From positions 3,190-67,189 of the forward strand of contig DASSNE010000021.1 in assembly GCA_035688265.1 (NCBI GenBank): a stretch of 64,000 bases of DNA, read 5' to 3'. The notes beneath the pieces were generated by a model. It saw only the letters and a list, made by a program, of their open reading frames with translations. It was not told the origin of the DNA and did no database searches. Position 1 is the stretch's first letter. Every line of letters starts with the position of its first letter. Shown here one piece after another: positions 26,663 through 33,817 of this stretch. The DNA is from DASSBR01 sp035688265 (GTDB lineage Bacteria; Pseudomonadota; Gammaproteobacteria; Natronospirales; DASSBR01). The translations under genes and the position numbers were made by a program.

Positions 26663-27426
26663 ATAAAATCGCGAATGTCGCGCTCCAGAAATTTGAATGC
26701 CATATAGGCAATAGCAAGCACAACGTGCACCATGACAACGGCCTTCAACGGCCCGGACATATCAAGGGGCTGTCCCGTCAAAAAAATGCGGTGGTACGCA
26801 TTTATGAATACCCACATCGGGTTGTACTGCATCAGATGTTGTATCGACGGCGGCAAAATGGACGTGACGTATACAATTGGCGTAAACCAGAACCAGAGCT
26901 GCATCGCAACGCCAACAAACTCCTTTACGTCGCGAATAAAAACATTGAAGATCCCAAAGAACAGCCCGAGGCCATACGCGAACAGCTGTTGCAGCGCGTA
27001 GATGAATGGGAACAACACAAGCGTCTTGTGCAGCGGATAGCCCGTTGCGAGCAGGAACACAATGAACACTGCCATCGTGATCAGCATCGTGATACTTTCG
27101 GATAAAACAACATACACCGGCAGGCCGAGCAGTGAAATGTTCACCTTCGAAACGATCGGCTTCTTGTCGACGAATACTGTCGATGTGCGAGTCACCGTGT
27201 TTGAAAATGCCGTCCACGGCACGAGCCCTGCGACGAGGTAGATACCATAGCCGTAGACATTGGAGATACCGGGAATACGGCCGCCCATGATGCGGCCGAA
27301 TATAATTACGTAGATGCCGATCATCACCAGTGGCCAGATAAACGCCCAGCCGACGCCGATGATCGACCCGGAGTACTTGTCGATGAAATCCTGCTTGGTG
27401 AAGTTAAGCAGTAAGGCGCGGTTCAT
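26659..27426 (-). CDS. wzm: Polysaccharide ABC exporter permease (Wzm)
   Basis: A 255-residue ABC-2 type permease with six hydrophobic segments, forming the channel for lipid-linked polysaccharide with Wzt. It starts MNRALLLNFTKQDFIDKYSGS, a typical amphipathic gate-helix start, and has the conserved PIVYVTSILP and NPMWVFINAYH stretches near the C-terminus. The ATG at 27426 shares bases with the gmd stop (ATGA overlap); about 70 additional open residues upstream lie inside gmd in another frame and are not part of the protein. It is followed by the coupled 58-aa gene. Confidence 0.92.
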   Translation of the reverse strand: MNRALLLNFTKQDFIDKYSGSIIGVGWAFIWPLVMIGIYVIIFGRIMGGRIPGISNVYGYGIYLVAGLVPWTAFSNTVTRTSTVFVDKKPIVSKVNISLLGLPVYVVLSESITMLITMAVFIVFLLATGYPLHKTLVLFPFIYALQQLFAYGLGLFFGIFNVFIRDVKEFVGVAMQLWFWFTPIVYVTSILPPSIQHLMQYNPMWVFINAYHRIFLTGQPLDMSGPLKAVVMVHVVLAIAYMAFKFLERDIRDFI

Positions 27427-28403
27427 CAGGCTTCTTCCCGCTCCACGCGGCGCATGTCTGCATCGACCATATCTGAAATCAACTCTTCGAGACTCGTTTC
27501 CGCCTCCCATCCCAGCACGCGCTTTGCCTTGGCCGGATGCCCCAGAAGGACGTCTACTTCCGCGGGCCGATAAAACTGCGGATCCTGAACGACGTAGTCT
27601 TCGTAGTTCAGGCCCACGTATTCGAAGGCTATGCGGCACATGTCTCGTACGGTAGTGGTCCTGCCGGTGGCGACGACGTAGTCATCCGGCTTGTCCTGCT
27701 GCAGCATCAGCCACATCGCCTTGACGTAGTCCCCCGCAAATCCCCAGTCACGCTTCGCATCGACGTTGCCGAGGCGAAGTTCGTTCTGCCGCCCTTGCTT
27801 GATGCGGGCGACAGCCTGCGTAACCTTGCGCGTCACGAACTCCGGACCGCGTAGCTTCGATTCATGGTTGAACAGGATGCCGCTGCTGGCGTGCAGGCCG
27901 TAGCTCTCGCGATAGTTAACGACCGTCCAGTGCCCGAACAGCTTTGCGACGCCGTAGGGGCTGCGCGGGTAGAACGGGGTGCTTTCATCCTGCTGTTCGG
28001 CCTGAATGAGACCGAACATTTCGCTGGTGGATGCCTGGTAGAAGTGCGCATCCGGGTTAACCTGCCGAACCGCTTCCAACACTTTGACCACGCTCAGACC
28101 GGTCGATTGAGCTGTCAGCAGCGGCTGATTCCAGGAGGTCGCGACGAAGCTCTGTGCAGCCAGGTTGTAAACTTCGCTCGCGCGGGATTGCTCCAGTGCG
28201 CGCATCAGCGATGAAAGGTCGTTGATGTCGCCGTCTATAATCCGCACTTGATCCGCGACCCCGAGTTCGCGCAAACGCCACAGCGAATCGCTGGAACGGC
28301 GGGCGAGCAGGCCGTGGACCTCGTATCCTTCGTTCAGAAGATGCGCGGCAAGATAGGCGCCGTCCTGGCCGGAGATGCCGGTGATCAATGCGCTTTCAGT
28401 CAC
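27426..28403 (-). CDS. gmd: GDP-mannose 4,6-dehydratase
   Basis: A 325-residue SDR enzyme that makes GDP-4-keto-6-deoxy-D-mannose from GDP-mannose. Motifs are GISGQDGAYLA (NADP binding, residues 9-19), STSEMFG with the catalytic serine/threonine, and YPRSPYGVAK with the YxxxK pair. ILFNHES and the RDWGFAGDYV segment are characteristic of Gmd. The GTG start overlaps the rmd-like gene by 8 bp. With the reductase next door it gives GDP-D-rhamnose, the precursor of D-rhamnans. Length is slightly short of the ~345-370 common in the family. Confidence 0.93.
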   Translation of the reverse strand: MTESALITGISGQDGAYLAAHLLNEGYEVHGLLARRSSDSLWRLRELGVADQVRIIDGDINDLSSLMRALEQSRASEVYNLAAQSFVATSWNQPLLTAQSTGLSVVKVLEAVRQVNPDAHFYQASTSEMFGLIQAEQQDESTPFYPRSPYGVAKLFGHWTVVNYRESYGLHASSGILFNHESKLRGPEFVTRKVTQAVARIKQGRQNELRLGNVDAKRDWGFAGDYVKAMWLMLQQDKPDDYVVATGRTTTVRDMCRIAFEYVGLNYEDYVVQDPQFYRPAEVDVLLGHPAKAKRVLGWEAETSLEELISDMVDADMRRVEREEA

Positions 28404-29304
28404 TTATTTGCTCCCAATATTTCAGTGTATCCGTGAGGGTGGTATCCATGGCGAATTCGGGCCGCCAGCCGGTGTCGCTGATCAGTTTCTCGTTGCAGCC
28501 GCATACACGCCGCTGCTCGCTCGGACGCATACGGTCCGTGTCGCGTACAATCTCGGCTTCGACACCCGCAAGGTCGATCAATCTCTCGAGCAGCGAGCGA
28601 ATCGTGATCTCGCGGCCCGAACATACGTTGTAGACCTCGCCGGTTCGTCCGTCCTCCAGCAGCGTGAGGTAGGCGCGCACCACATCCCTGACATCGGTGA
28701 AGTCGCGGCTGACGTCGATGTCACCCACATGAATCGTCGGCATCCGTTTGCCAAGTTTGATTTCCGCAACCTGCCTGGCGAAATCTGCCATCACGAAACG
28801 CGTGTCCTGGCCCGGCCCCAGGTGGTTGAATGACCGGGTCATGACGATGTCGAGCCCTTCGGTTTGCGACCATTGGTAGCACAATGCCTCGGCAGCGACC
28901 TTGCTCACCGCGTACGGGTTCCGCGGTTTAAGCGGATGCGTTTCGCGCAATGGCAGGTCGTCCGGCTGCACCAGGCCGTACACGTCGCCGGAACCCACGA
29001 ACAGCATCCGGCCCCGAAAGCCGGTTTCCTTCAAAGCCCGGAGCAGGTTCAGAGTGCCGTAGAAATTGACGTCGAACGTCGCGCGCGGATCGTTGAACGC
29101 ATCCGGTACAAAGCTCTGCGCAGCGAGGTGAACCACGCCATCGGCTTGCGCGCCGGCAACTGCACGCAGCAATTCGTCATAATCGCAAATATCCAGGCCG
29201 GCATCCGGTGCGACGGCGGTGATACCGGAAGCGCCGGACGCCAGCTGCCTTTGCAGCGCGTTGCCGACGAACCCGCTGTATCCGGTCACGAACAAGCGTT
29301 TCAT
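28396..29304 (-). CDS. rmd: GDP-6-deoxy-D-mannose reductase-like SDR
   Basis: A 302-residue NAD(P)-dependent sugar reductase/epimerase. The motifs are VTGYSGFVGNAL, GSGDVYG and YAVSKVAAE (YxxxK), followed by RSFNHLGPGQ, a stretch typical of Rmd. It should reduce the Gmd product to GDP-D-rhamnose in the cytoplasm. It lies directly before gmd with an 8-bp overlap and starts inside the stop of the MarR gene (ATGA). A related epimerase activity is the main alternative. Confidence 0.87.
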   Translation of the reverse strand: MKRLFVTGYSGFVGNALQRQLASGASGITAVAPDAGLDICDYDELLRAVAGAQADGVVHLAAQSFVPDAFNDPRATFDVNFYGTLNLLRALKETGFRGRMLFVGSGDVYGLVQPDDLPLRETHPLKPRNPYAVSKVAAEALCYQWSQTEGLDIVMTRSFNHLGPGQDTRFVMADFARQVAEIKLGKRMPTIHVGDIDVSRDFTDVRDVVRAYLTLLEDGRTGEVYNVCSGREITIRSLLERLIDLAGVEAEIVRDTDRMRPSEQRRVCGCNEKLISDTGWRPEFAMDTTLTDTLKYWEQISD

Positions 29305-29642
29305 CGGTTTGCCTCTTCCGCGCGCTGGCGGACTTCCTGCTCCAGAACCTGCAATTCGCGCTCCAGCGCCTCATACTCGGCCCGCTTGTGCTGCAGAAAG
29401 CGGATTGCCATGCGCGTCCGGTCCTGCATCCCCTGCGGCGTCAGATGGTAGAGGTATGCCTTCTTGTTGACGCTGTTCCGGAATCGGCTGACTTTGACAA
29501 AGCCGCGCTCGATCAGCGCTTTGAGGCAATAGTTGACCTTTCCCAGGCTGATTCCCAGCTCGCGGGCCAGCTCGCGCTGGTTAACCTCCGGGTTATCCTC
29601 GAGGCGCTTTAGTATCCGGTAACGGGTGTCGTCGTCCAGCAT
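29301..29642 (-). CDS. MarR-family EPS-associated transcriptional regulator
   Basis: A 113-residue winged helix-turn-helix protein of the EPS-associated MarR group. The DNA-binding region reads NQRELARELGISLGKVNYCLKALIERGFVKV, followed by the wing and a C-terminal helical tail rich in Glu/Arg (residues ~80-113) likely to dimerise. It heads the rmd-gmd-wzm-wzt transcription unit and overlaps rmd by 4 bp. The ATG at 29642 is chosen because the conserved start is MLDDDTRYRIL; an upstream ATG at 29672 would lie within the predicted -10 box. A perfect 7-bp inverted repeat sits just upstream. Confidence 0.88.
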   Translation of the reverse strand: MLDDDTRYRILKRLEDNPEVNQRELARELGISLGKVNYCLKALIERGFVKVSRFRNSVNKKAYLYHLTPQGMQDRTRMAIRFLQHKRAEYEALERELQVLEQEVRQRAEEANR

Positions 29643-29649
29643 TGACGTA

Positions 29650-29666
29650 CGTTCAATGGTTGAACG
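29650..29666. promoter_or_regulatory. Palindromic operator candidate before the MarR gene
   Basis: CGTTCAA-TGG-TTGAACG is a perfect inverted repeat with 7-bp arms and a 3-bp centre. It sits 8 bp upstream of the MarR start codon and just downstream of a promoter-like pair, near the expected transcription start. Dimeric MarR proteins bind such palindromes, so autoregulation is the likely reading. Binding is inferred. Confidence 0.6.
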
Positions 29667-29670
29667 CTGC

Positions 29671-29699
29671 ATTTAAGCTGAACAGGGAAACGGAGTCAA
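29671..29699 (-). promoter_or_regulatory. Sigma-70-like promoter for marR-rmd-gmd-wzm-wzt
   Basis: On the minus strand TTGACT (29699-29694) and TTAAAT (29676-29671) are separated by 17 bp. The -35 box matches the consensus at five of six positions and the -10 box at four of six. It lies between a hairpin behind rfbB and the operator-like palindrome. Confidence 0.5.
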
Positions 29700-29701
29700 G
29701 C

Positions 29702-29726
29702 GCGTCGCGCCACTCCGGCGCGACGC
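29702..29726 (-). terminator. Strong hairpin after rfbB
   Basis: A perfect 10-bp stem (GCGTCGCGCC / GGCGCGACGC) with a 5-nt loop lies 8 bp behind the rfbB stop. The bases following on the minus strand (GCTTGACTCCGTTT) hold only a weak T run, so intrinsic termination is possible but not certain. It separates the rfb operon from the promoter of the MarR gene. Confidence 0.45.
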
Positions 29727-29734
29727 AGAACCGT

Positions 29735-30793
29735 TTACGTCGCGAGTTCGGCCCGGGCGGAGTTCTCCCCGCCCGCATCACGCGCCAAATACCAGCGCGC
29801 GGTCCGCCGCAGCCCGCTCGGGAAGGTTTCGGCCGGCTCCCAGCCCAGCTCATGGCGGATCTTGTTGCCGTTGATGGCGTAGCGCAGGTCGTGACCCAGC
29901 CGGTCGGTGACGAATTCGATGAGTTCATGGTGCGGCGCGTGCGGCGAATCCGGCCGCAGCTCGTCCAGCAGCCGGCAGAGCTGCCTGACCAGTTCGAGGT
30001 TTTGCATCTCGCAGTTGCCGCCGATGTTGTAGGTCTCGCCCACGCGGCCGTGCTGCAGAATGGCGTCGATGGCCGTGCAGTGGTCCTCGACGTAAAGCCA
30101 GTCGCGGATGTTCGCGCCCTTGCCGTAGACGGGCAACGGCTTGCCCTGCATGCCGTGCGACAGCATCAGCGGGATCAGTTTCTCCCGATGCTGGTATGGC
30201 CCATAGTTGTTGGAGCAGTTGCTGATGGTGACCGGCAGGCCATAGGTGCTGTGGTAGGCGCGAACCAGATGATCCGAGGCGGCCTTGCTCGCGGAGTACG
30301 GCGAGTTGGGGGCATACGGCGTCTGCTCGGTGAACGGCGGATCGTCAAAACCGAGGGTGCCGTAAACCTCGTCCGTCGATACATGGTGGAAACGGCAGGG
30401 GCCTTGATGCCGCCCGTCCAGCCAGGCGCGCTTCGCGGCCTTGAGCAGAACGTGCGTGCCGACGACGTTGGTTTTGATGAACGGGTCGGGACCGTCGATC
30501 GAGCGATCGACGTGGGACTCGGCGGCGAAATGCACGACCGTGTCGATGGCCTCCTCAGCCATCAGGCGATCCACCAGCGGCTCATCGCAGATATTGCCGT
30601 GAACGAAGCGGAAGTTCTTGTTGTCCCGTACCGGCGCGAGGTTGTCGATGTTGCCGGCATAAGTCAGCGCATCGAGGACAACGACACGATCGCGCGGGTA
30701 TTTCGCCAGCCAATAGTGAACGAAATTCGTGCCGATGAAGCCGGCGCCGCCGGTGACCAGAAGATGGCGGCGAAAGTTTTGCGAATTCAACAT
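29735..30793 (-). CDS. rfbB: dTDP-glucose 4,6-dehydratase
   Basis: A 352-residue SDR enzyme that converts dTDP-glucose to dTDP-4-keto-6-deoxyglucose, the second step of dTDP-L-rhamnose synthesis. The motifs are VTGGAGFIGTNF (NAD binding), STDEVYGTL with the catalytic Thr-Asp-Glu, and YSASKAASD (YxxxK). The length is normal. The ATG at 30793 is chosen; nine further open codons upstream are unconserved. In this locus it is separated from rfbD by a two-gene DUF4258 insertion. Confidence 0.95.
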   Translation of the reverse strand: MLNSQNFRRHLLVTGGAGFIGTNFVHYWLAKYPRDRVVVLDALTYAGNIDNLAPVRDNKNFRFVHGNICDEPLVDRLMAEEAIDTVVHFAAESHVDRSIDGPDPFIKTNVVGTHVLLKAAKRAWLDGRHQGPCRFHHVSTDEVYGTLGFDDPPFTEQTPYAPNSPYSASKAASDHLVRAYHSTYGLPVTISNCSNNYGPYQHREKLIPLMLSHGMQGKPLPVYGKGANIRDWLYVEDHCTAIDAILQHGRVGETYNIGGNCEMQNLELVRQLCRLLDELRPDSPHAPHHELIEFVTDRLGHDLRYAINGNKIRHELGWEPAETFPSGLRRTARWYLARDAGGENSARAELAT

Positions 30794-30864
30794 GAATAAA
30801 GTCTCAGCTGCGCGCAGCAAACAAGTGGGAGGTTTCAGCCGGTGAATTCCCCATCACGCGCTCG

Positions 30865-31080
30865 TTAAAGCGCGATGCGTTGCATTGCAAATACCCGCGC
30901 CTGTTGTGATGCTGCTTTGAGATCACCGCGCTTGAGCGCATCACGCACATCGTCAAGTTTGTACGCATCTTCCAACGAAAGATATGGCGCCCATTCGTCC
31001 GACGTTTGCAGCAACTCAACTTCGACTTCTGCTACATATCCGGCTTCGTGGACGTACTTGATTCGCTTTCGCTTGCTCAT
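30865..31080 (-). CDS. 71-residue partner of the DUF4258 protein (possible antitoxin)
   Basis: A small acidic/helical protein beginning MSKRKRIKYVHEAGYVAEV. The first ~25 residues could form a beta pair; the rest (LEDAYKLDDVRDALKRGDLKAASQQARVF) is helical. Its ATG overlaps the DUF4258 stop by 4 bp (ATGA). The paired arrangement resembles a toxin-antitoxin or regulator module, but I do not recognise the family. It is transcribed inside the rfb operon, between rfbD and rfbB. Confidence 0.75.
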   Translation of the reverse strand: MSKRKRIKYVHEAGYVAEVEVELLQTSDEWAPYLSLEDAYKLDDVRDALKRGDLKAASQQARVFAMQRIAL

Positions 31081-31400
31081 GGTTTTCGCTCGGTAAAAGT
31101 TTCGTTCCAGCGCTCTTCATCGGGGCGATAAGCCGTCACCAGGACAGCCGGACTCTGATGCCCTTTCGGTATCCCCCACACCGCATGAACCGGGTGCTGC
31201 TCCCGATCTGCCTGAAGCACCAAGACTGTGGGACCCTTCGGGAAATCAGGATAATCTTCGACAAGGACAGCAGATGCAACGCCAGCTACCAATTCACGGG
31301 CCGTGAGGCCATCAGCCGCCATTTCATCATATCCGTGTTCCGATATCCGCACCTCTCCCGAGGCAACCAACGTCCTGACGCGCTCAAACGTAGCCATCAT
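31077..31400 (-). CDS. DUF4258 domain protein (RelE/BrnT-like toxin candidate)
   Basis: A 107-residue protein. It shows the DUF4258 pattern: ISEHGYDEMAADGLTARELVAGV, then a middle strand region ending AVLVTAYRPDEERW. This fold is related to BrnT/RelE-type ribonuclease toxins, but active residues are not settled for the family. Its start overlaps the rfbD stop by 4 bp and its stop overlaps the next gene's start by 4 bp, so it is coupled on both sides. Toxin activity is inferred from fold and pairing. Confidence 0.78.
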   Translation of the reverse strand: MMATFERVRTLVASGEVRISEHGYDEMAADGLTARELVAGVASAVLVEDYPDFPKGPTVLVLQADREQHPVHAVWGIPKGHQSPAVLVTAYRPDEERWNETFTERKP

Positions 31401-32305
31401 CGCGCCTTCGGCTCATATTGTCCGTCGTTCCTCAAGGAATTCTCAAGGTCTTCGGTCAGCATCTGCCGCAGAGCCCTGCGCCAATGGATAAGATCGGTAC
31501 CAAACTGTCCGGCGGTGTGACGTTTGTCGAGCACGCTGAAGGCCGGTCGGCGGGCGACTTGCGGGTAATCTTCGCTGGCGATCGGCTTGATTGGAACGGC
31601 CTTGTTCAGCCGGCCGGCGACAAGCGCTTCTTCCTGAATGGCGACGGCGAAGTCATACCAACTGGCGATGCCGGCGTCGGTGTAGTGGTGGGTACCGTTG
31701 ATGTTGGGGTAGTCGGGCGCGTGCCACAGAAACTTCGCCAGTGAGACCGCCCAGGTGGGAGTGCCAACCTGATCGGTAACCACCGTCAGCGCCGGCTTGG
31801 TCTGCATCAGACGCAGCATCGTGTTGACGAAGTTGCCGCCTTGCCTCGCGTAGACCCAGCTGGTGCGAACGATCAGTGCGTCGTCTCCGAGAATGGCGCG
31901 GACGCGTGCCTCGCCTTCCGCTTTGCTGGCGCCGTAGACGCATAGCGGGTTGACCGGGTCGTCCGGGCGGTATGGTCGTGGTTGGGCACCATCGAAGACG
32001 AAATCGGTGGAGATGTGGATGAAGCGCGCGCCGGCCGCCTGGGCCGCGCGGGCGAGGTTTTCGGCGCCGGTGGCATTGACGGCGTAAGCCAGTTCCGGCT
32101 CGCTTTCGGCTTTATCGACTGCCGTGTACGCGGCTGTGTTAATGATGGAATCCGGGGATTCTTTGCGGGCAGTTTGAGCTACTGCCTCGGCATTGGTGAT
32201 ATCCAATTGCCCGCGATCGTACGCAACAATATCGACGCCCGCTGGCGCTGTTTGTTGGAGAGCACGGCCCAGTTGCCCGTTTGCGCCGGCAATCAGGACT
32301 TTCAT
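31397..32305 (-). CDS. rfbD: dTDP-4-dehydrorhamnose reductase
   Basis: A 302-residue SDR enzyme for the last step of dTDP-L-rhamnose synthesis. It starts MKVLIAGANGQLGRAL (NADPH binding), then has ISTDFVFDG and YGASKAEGE with the YxxxK pair, and RTSWVYA. The ATG at 32305 is used because the conserved strand starts there; a longer open frame upstream has a basic, unconserved leader. It is coupled to the DUF4258 gene by a 4-bp overlap. A 67-bp gap separates it from rfbC. Confidence 0.94.
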   Translation of the reverse strand: MKVLIAGANGQLGRALQQTAPAGVDIVAYDRGQLDITNAEAVAQTARKESPDSIINTAAYTAVDKAESEPELAYAVNATGAENLARAAQAAGARFIHISTDFVFDGAQPRPYRPDDPVNPLCVYGASKAEGEARVRAILGDDALIVRTSWVYARQGGNFVNTMLRLMQTKPALTVVTDQVGTPTWAVSLAKFLWHAPDYPNINGTHHYTDAGIASWYDFAVAIQEEALVAGRLNKAVPIKPIASEDYPQVARRPAFSVLDKRHTAGQFGTDLIHWRRALRQMLTEDLENSLRNDGQYEPKAR

Positions 32306-32372
32306 GAATCTGCCAGTTTGCCATCCATGGCCACTGGATTCCGGCTTCCAAGGCGGAATGACAGAATTGGAT

Positions 32373-32918
32373 TCATTCGTATGTCTCGGCGTCTTTGAAG
32401 GTTGCTCCTTTTTTGTCTTTTTCGGATACCAGCGGCTCACGGCCGTTTAGCGGCCAGTCGATGTTCAGGTCCTTGTCGTCCCAGCGGATGCATCGCTCAT
32501 GCTGCGGCGCGTAGAAGTCGGTGCATTTGTAGACGAATTCCGCTTCGTCGCCGGTGACCAGAAAACCATGCGCGCAGCCGGGCGGCACCCACAGCATGCG
32601 CTTGTTGTCTGCCGACAGAGTTTCCGCGATCCACTGGCCGTAAGTTGGCGAGCTGCGGCGGATATCCACGACCACGTCGTAAACTTCGCCGCTGACGACG
32701 CGAACAAGTTTCCCTTGCGGCTGCTCGATCTGGTAGTGGAGGCCGCGCAGCGTGTCTTTGATGGACTTGCTGTGATTGTCTTGCACGAAATCGGCATGGA
32801 TGCCGGCGGCGGCAAACTTGCGCTGCTCCCACGTCTCCATGAAATAGCCGCGCGTGTCGCCGAAGACTTTGGGTTCGACAAGGACGACGCCGGGAATAGC
32901 GGTGGCGATGAATTGCAT
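32373..32918 (-). CDS. rfbC: dTDP-4-dehydrorhamnose 3,5-epimerase
   Basis: A 181-residue cupin-fold epimerase, third step of dTDP-L-rhamnose synthesis. Family motifs are ETWEQRKFAAAGI, FVQDNHSKS, LRGLHYQ with the catalytic histidine, YDVVVDIRRSSPTYGQW and PPGCAHGFLV. The length is normal. Its start shares one base with the rfbA stop (TAATG), so both are translated from one message. Confidence 0.95.
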   Translation of the reverse strand: MQFIATAIPGVVLVEPKVFGDTRGYFMETWEQRKFAAAGIHADFVQDNHSKSIKDTLRGLHYQIEQPQGKLVRVVSGEVYDVVVDIRRSSPTYGQWIAETLSADNKRMLWVPPGCAHGFLVTGDEAEFVYKCTDFYAPQHERCIRWDDKDLNIDWPLNGREPLVSEKDKKGATFKDAETYE

Positions 32919-33796
32919 TAGTAGGCTTCTTCGATGACGCGGAGCAAATACTCTCCATAGCCATTTTTAGAGAGCGGCTGCGCGAGGCGCGCGACTTGCT
33001 CGGCATCGATAAAGCCCTTGCGGAACGCGATTTCCTCCGGACACGCCACCTTGAGTCCCTGCCGACTCTCGATGGCTTCGATGAAGGTTGATGCCTGTAG
33101 TAGTGACTCGTGCGTCCCGGTGTCGAGCCAGGCAATGCCCCGTCCTAGCTTTTCAACGCATAGATCGCCACGATGAAGATACGCCTGATTGACATCGGTG
33201 ATTTCCAGTTCGCTGCGTGCGGAAGGTTTGATCGCCTTGGCAATCGAAACCACGTCGTTGTCGTAAAAATACAGGCCGGTGATGGCGTAGCGCGAGCGCG
33301 GTTGTTTGGGCTTCTCTTCAATGCCGAGAGCTTTACCGGCTGAATCGAAATGGACGACGCCATACCGCTCCGGATCGCGAACGTAATAGGCAAACACGGT
33401 TGCCCCGCGGGTTTCGTCGCCGGCTGCCGCGAGCTGCCGGTCCATGCCGTGGCCGTAGAAGATGTTATCGCCCAGGATCAGCGTGACCGGGTCGGCGCCG
33501 ATGAAGTTTTCGCCGATCAGAAACGCCTGCGCGAGGCCTTCGGGCCGCGGCTGTTGGGCATAGGCAAGGTTCATTCCCCATTGGCTGCCGTCCTCGAGCA
33601 GATCGCGATAGCGCGGCAAATCCTCGGGCGTGGAAATGATCAGCACATCGCGAATGCCGGCCAGCATCAGGGTCGACAGCGGATAGTAGATCATCGGCTT
33701 GTCGTAGACCGGCAGCAGTTGCTTGCTGGTCGAGCGCGTGACCGGGTACAGGCGCGTGCCCGAGCCGCCTGCCAGAATGATGCCTTTGCGTGCCAA
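32918..33796 (-). CDS. rfbA: Glucose-1-phosphate thymidylyltransferase
   Basis: A 292-residue nucleotidyltransferase making dTDP-glucose from dTTP and glucose-1-phosphate, the first step of dTDP-L-rhamnose synthesis. The signature GGSGTRLYPVTRSTSKQLLP is at residues 10-29, followed by KPMIYYPLSTLMLAGI, LGDNIFYG, the EEKP site and DTGTHESL. It is the first gene of the polysaccharide locus in transcription order, 21 bp after the ATP sulfurylase gene, so a promoter for it may lie inside that gene or transcription may read through. Confidence 0.96.
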   Translation of the reverse strand: MARKGIILAGGSGTRLYPVTRSTSKQLLPVYDKPMIYYPLSTLMLAGIRDVLIISTPEDLPRYRDLLEDGSQWGMNLAYAQQPRPEGLAQAFLIGENFIGADPVTLILGDNIFYGHGMDRQLAAAGDETRGATVFAYYVRDPERYGVVHFDSAGKALGIEEKPKQPRSRYAITGLYFYDNDVVSIAKAIKPSARSELEITDVNQAYLHRGDLCVEKLGRGIAWLDTGTHESLLQASTFIEAIESRQGLKVACPEEIAFRKGFIDAEQVARLAQPLSKNGYGEYLLRVIEEAY

Positions 33797-33817
33797 ACTA
33801 CCCCCTTTAGCCGGCTT

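Noticed and set aside
26490..26738. Long N-terminal extension of Wzt
   Set aside because: The extension covers the 58-residue gene in another frame and has no conservation pattern; Wzt homologues start at MIRVANISKRF-like sequences.
27427..27639. N-terminal extension of Wzm
   Set aside because: It lies inside gmd in another frame and is Arg/Gly-rich; the permease starts at MNRALLLNF.
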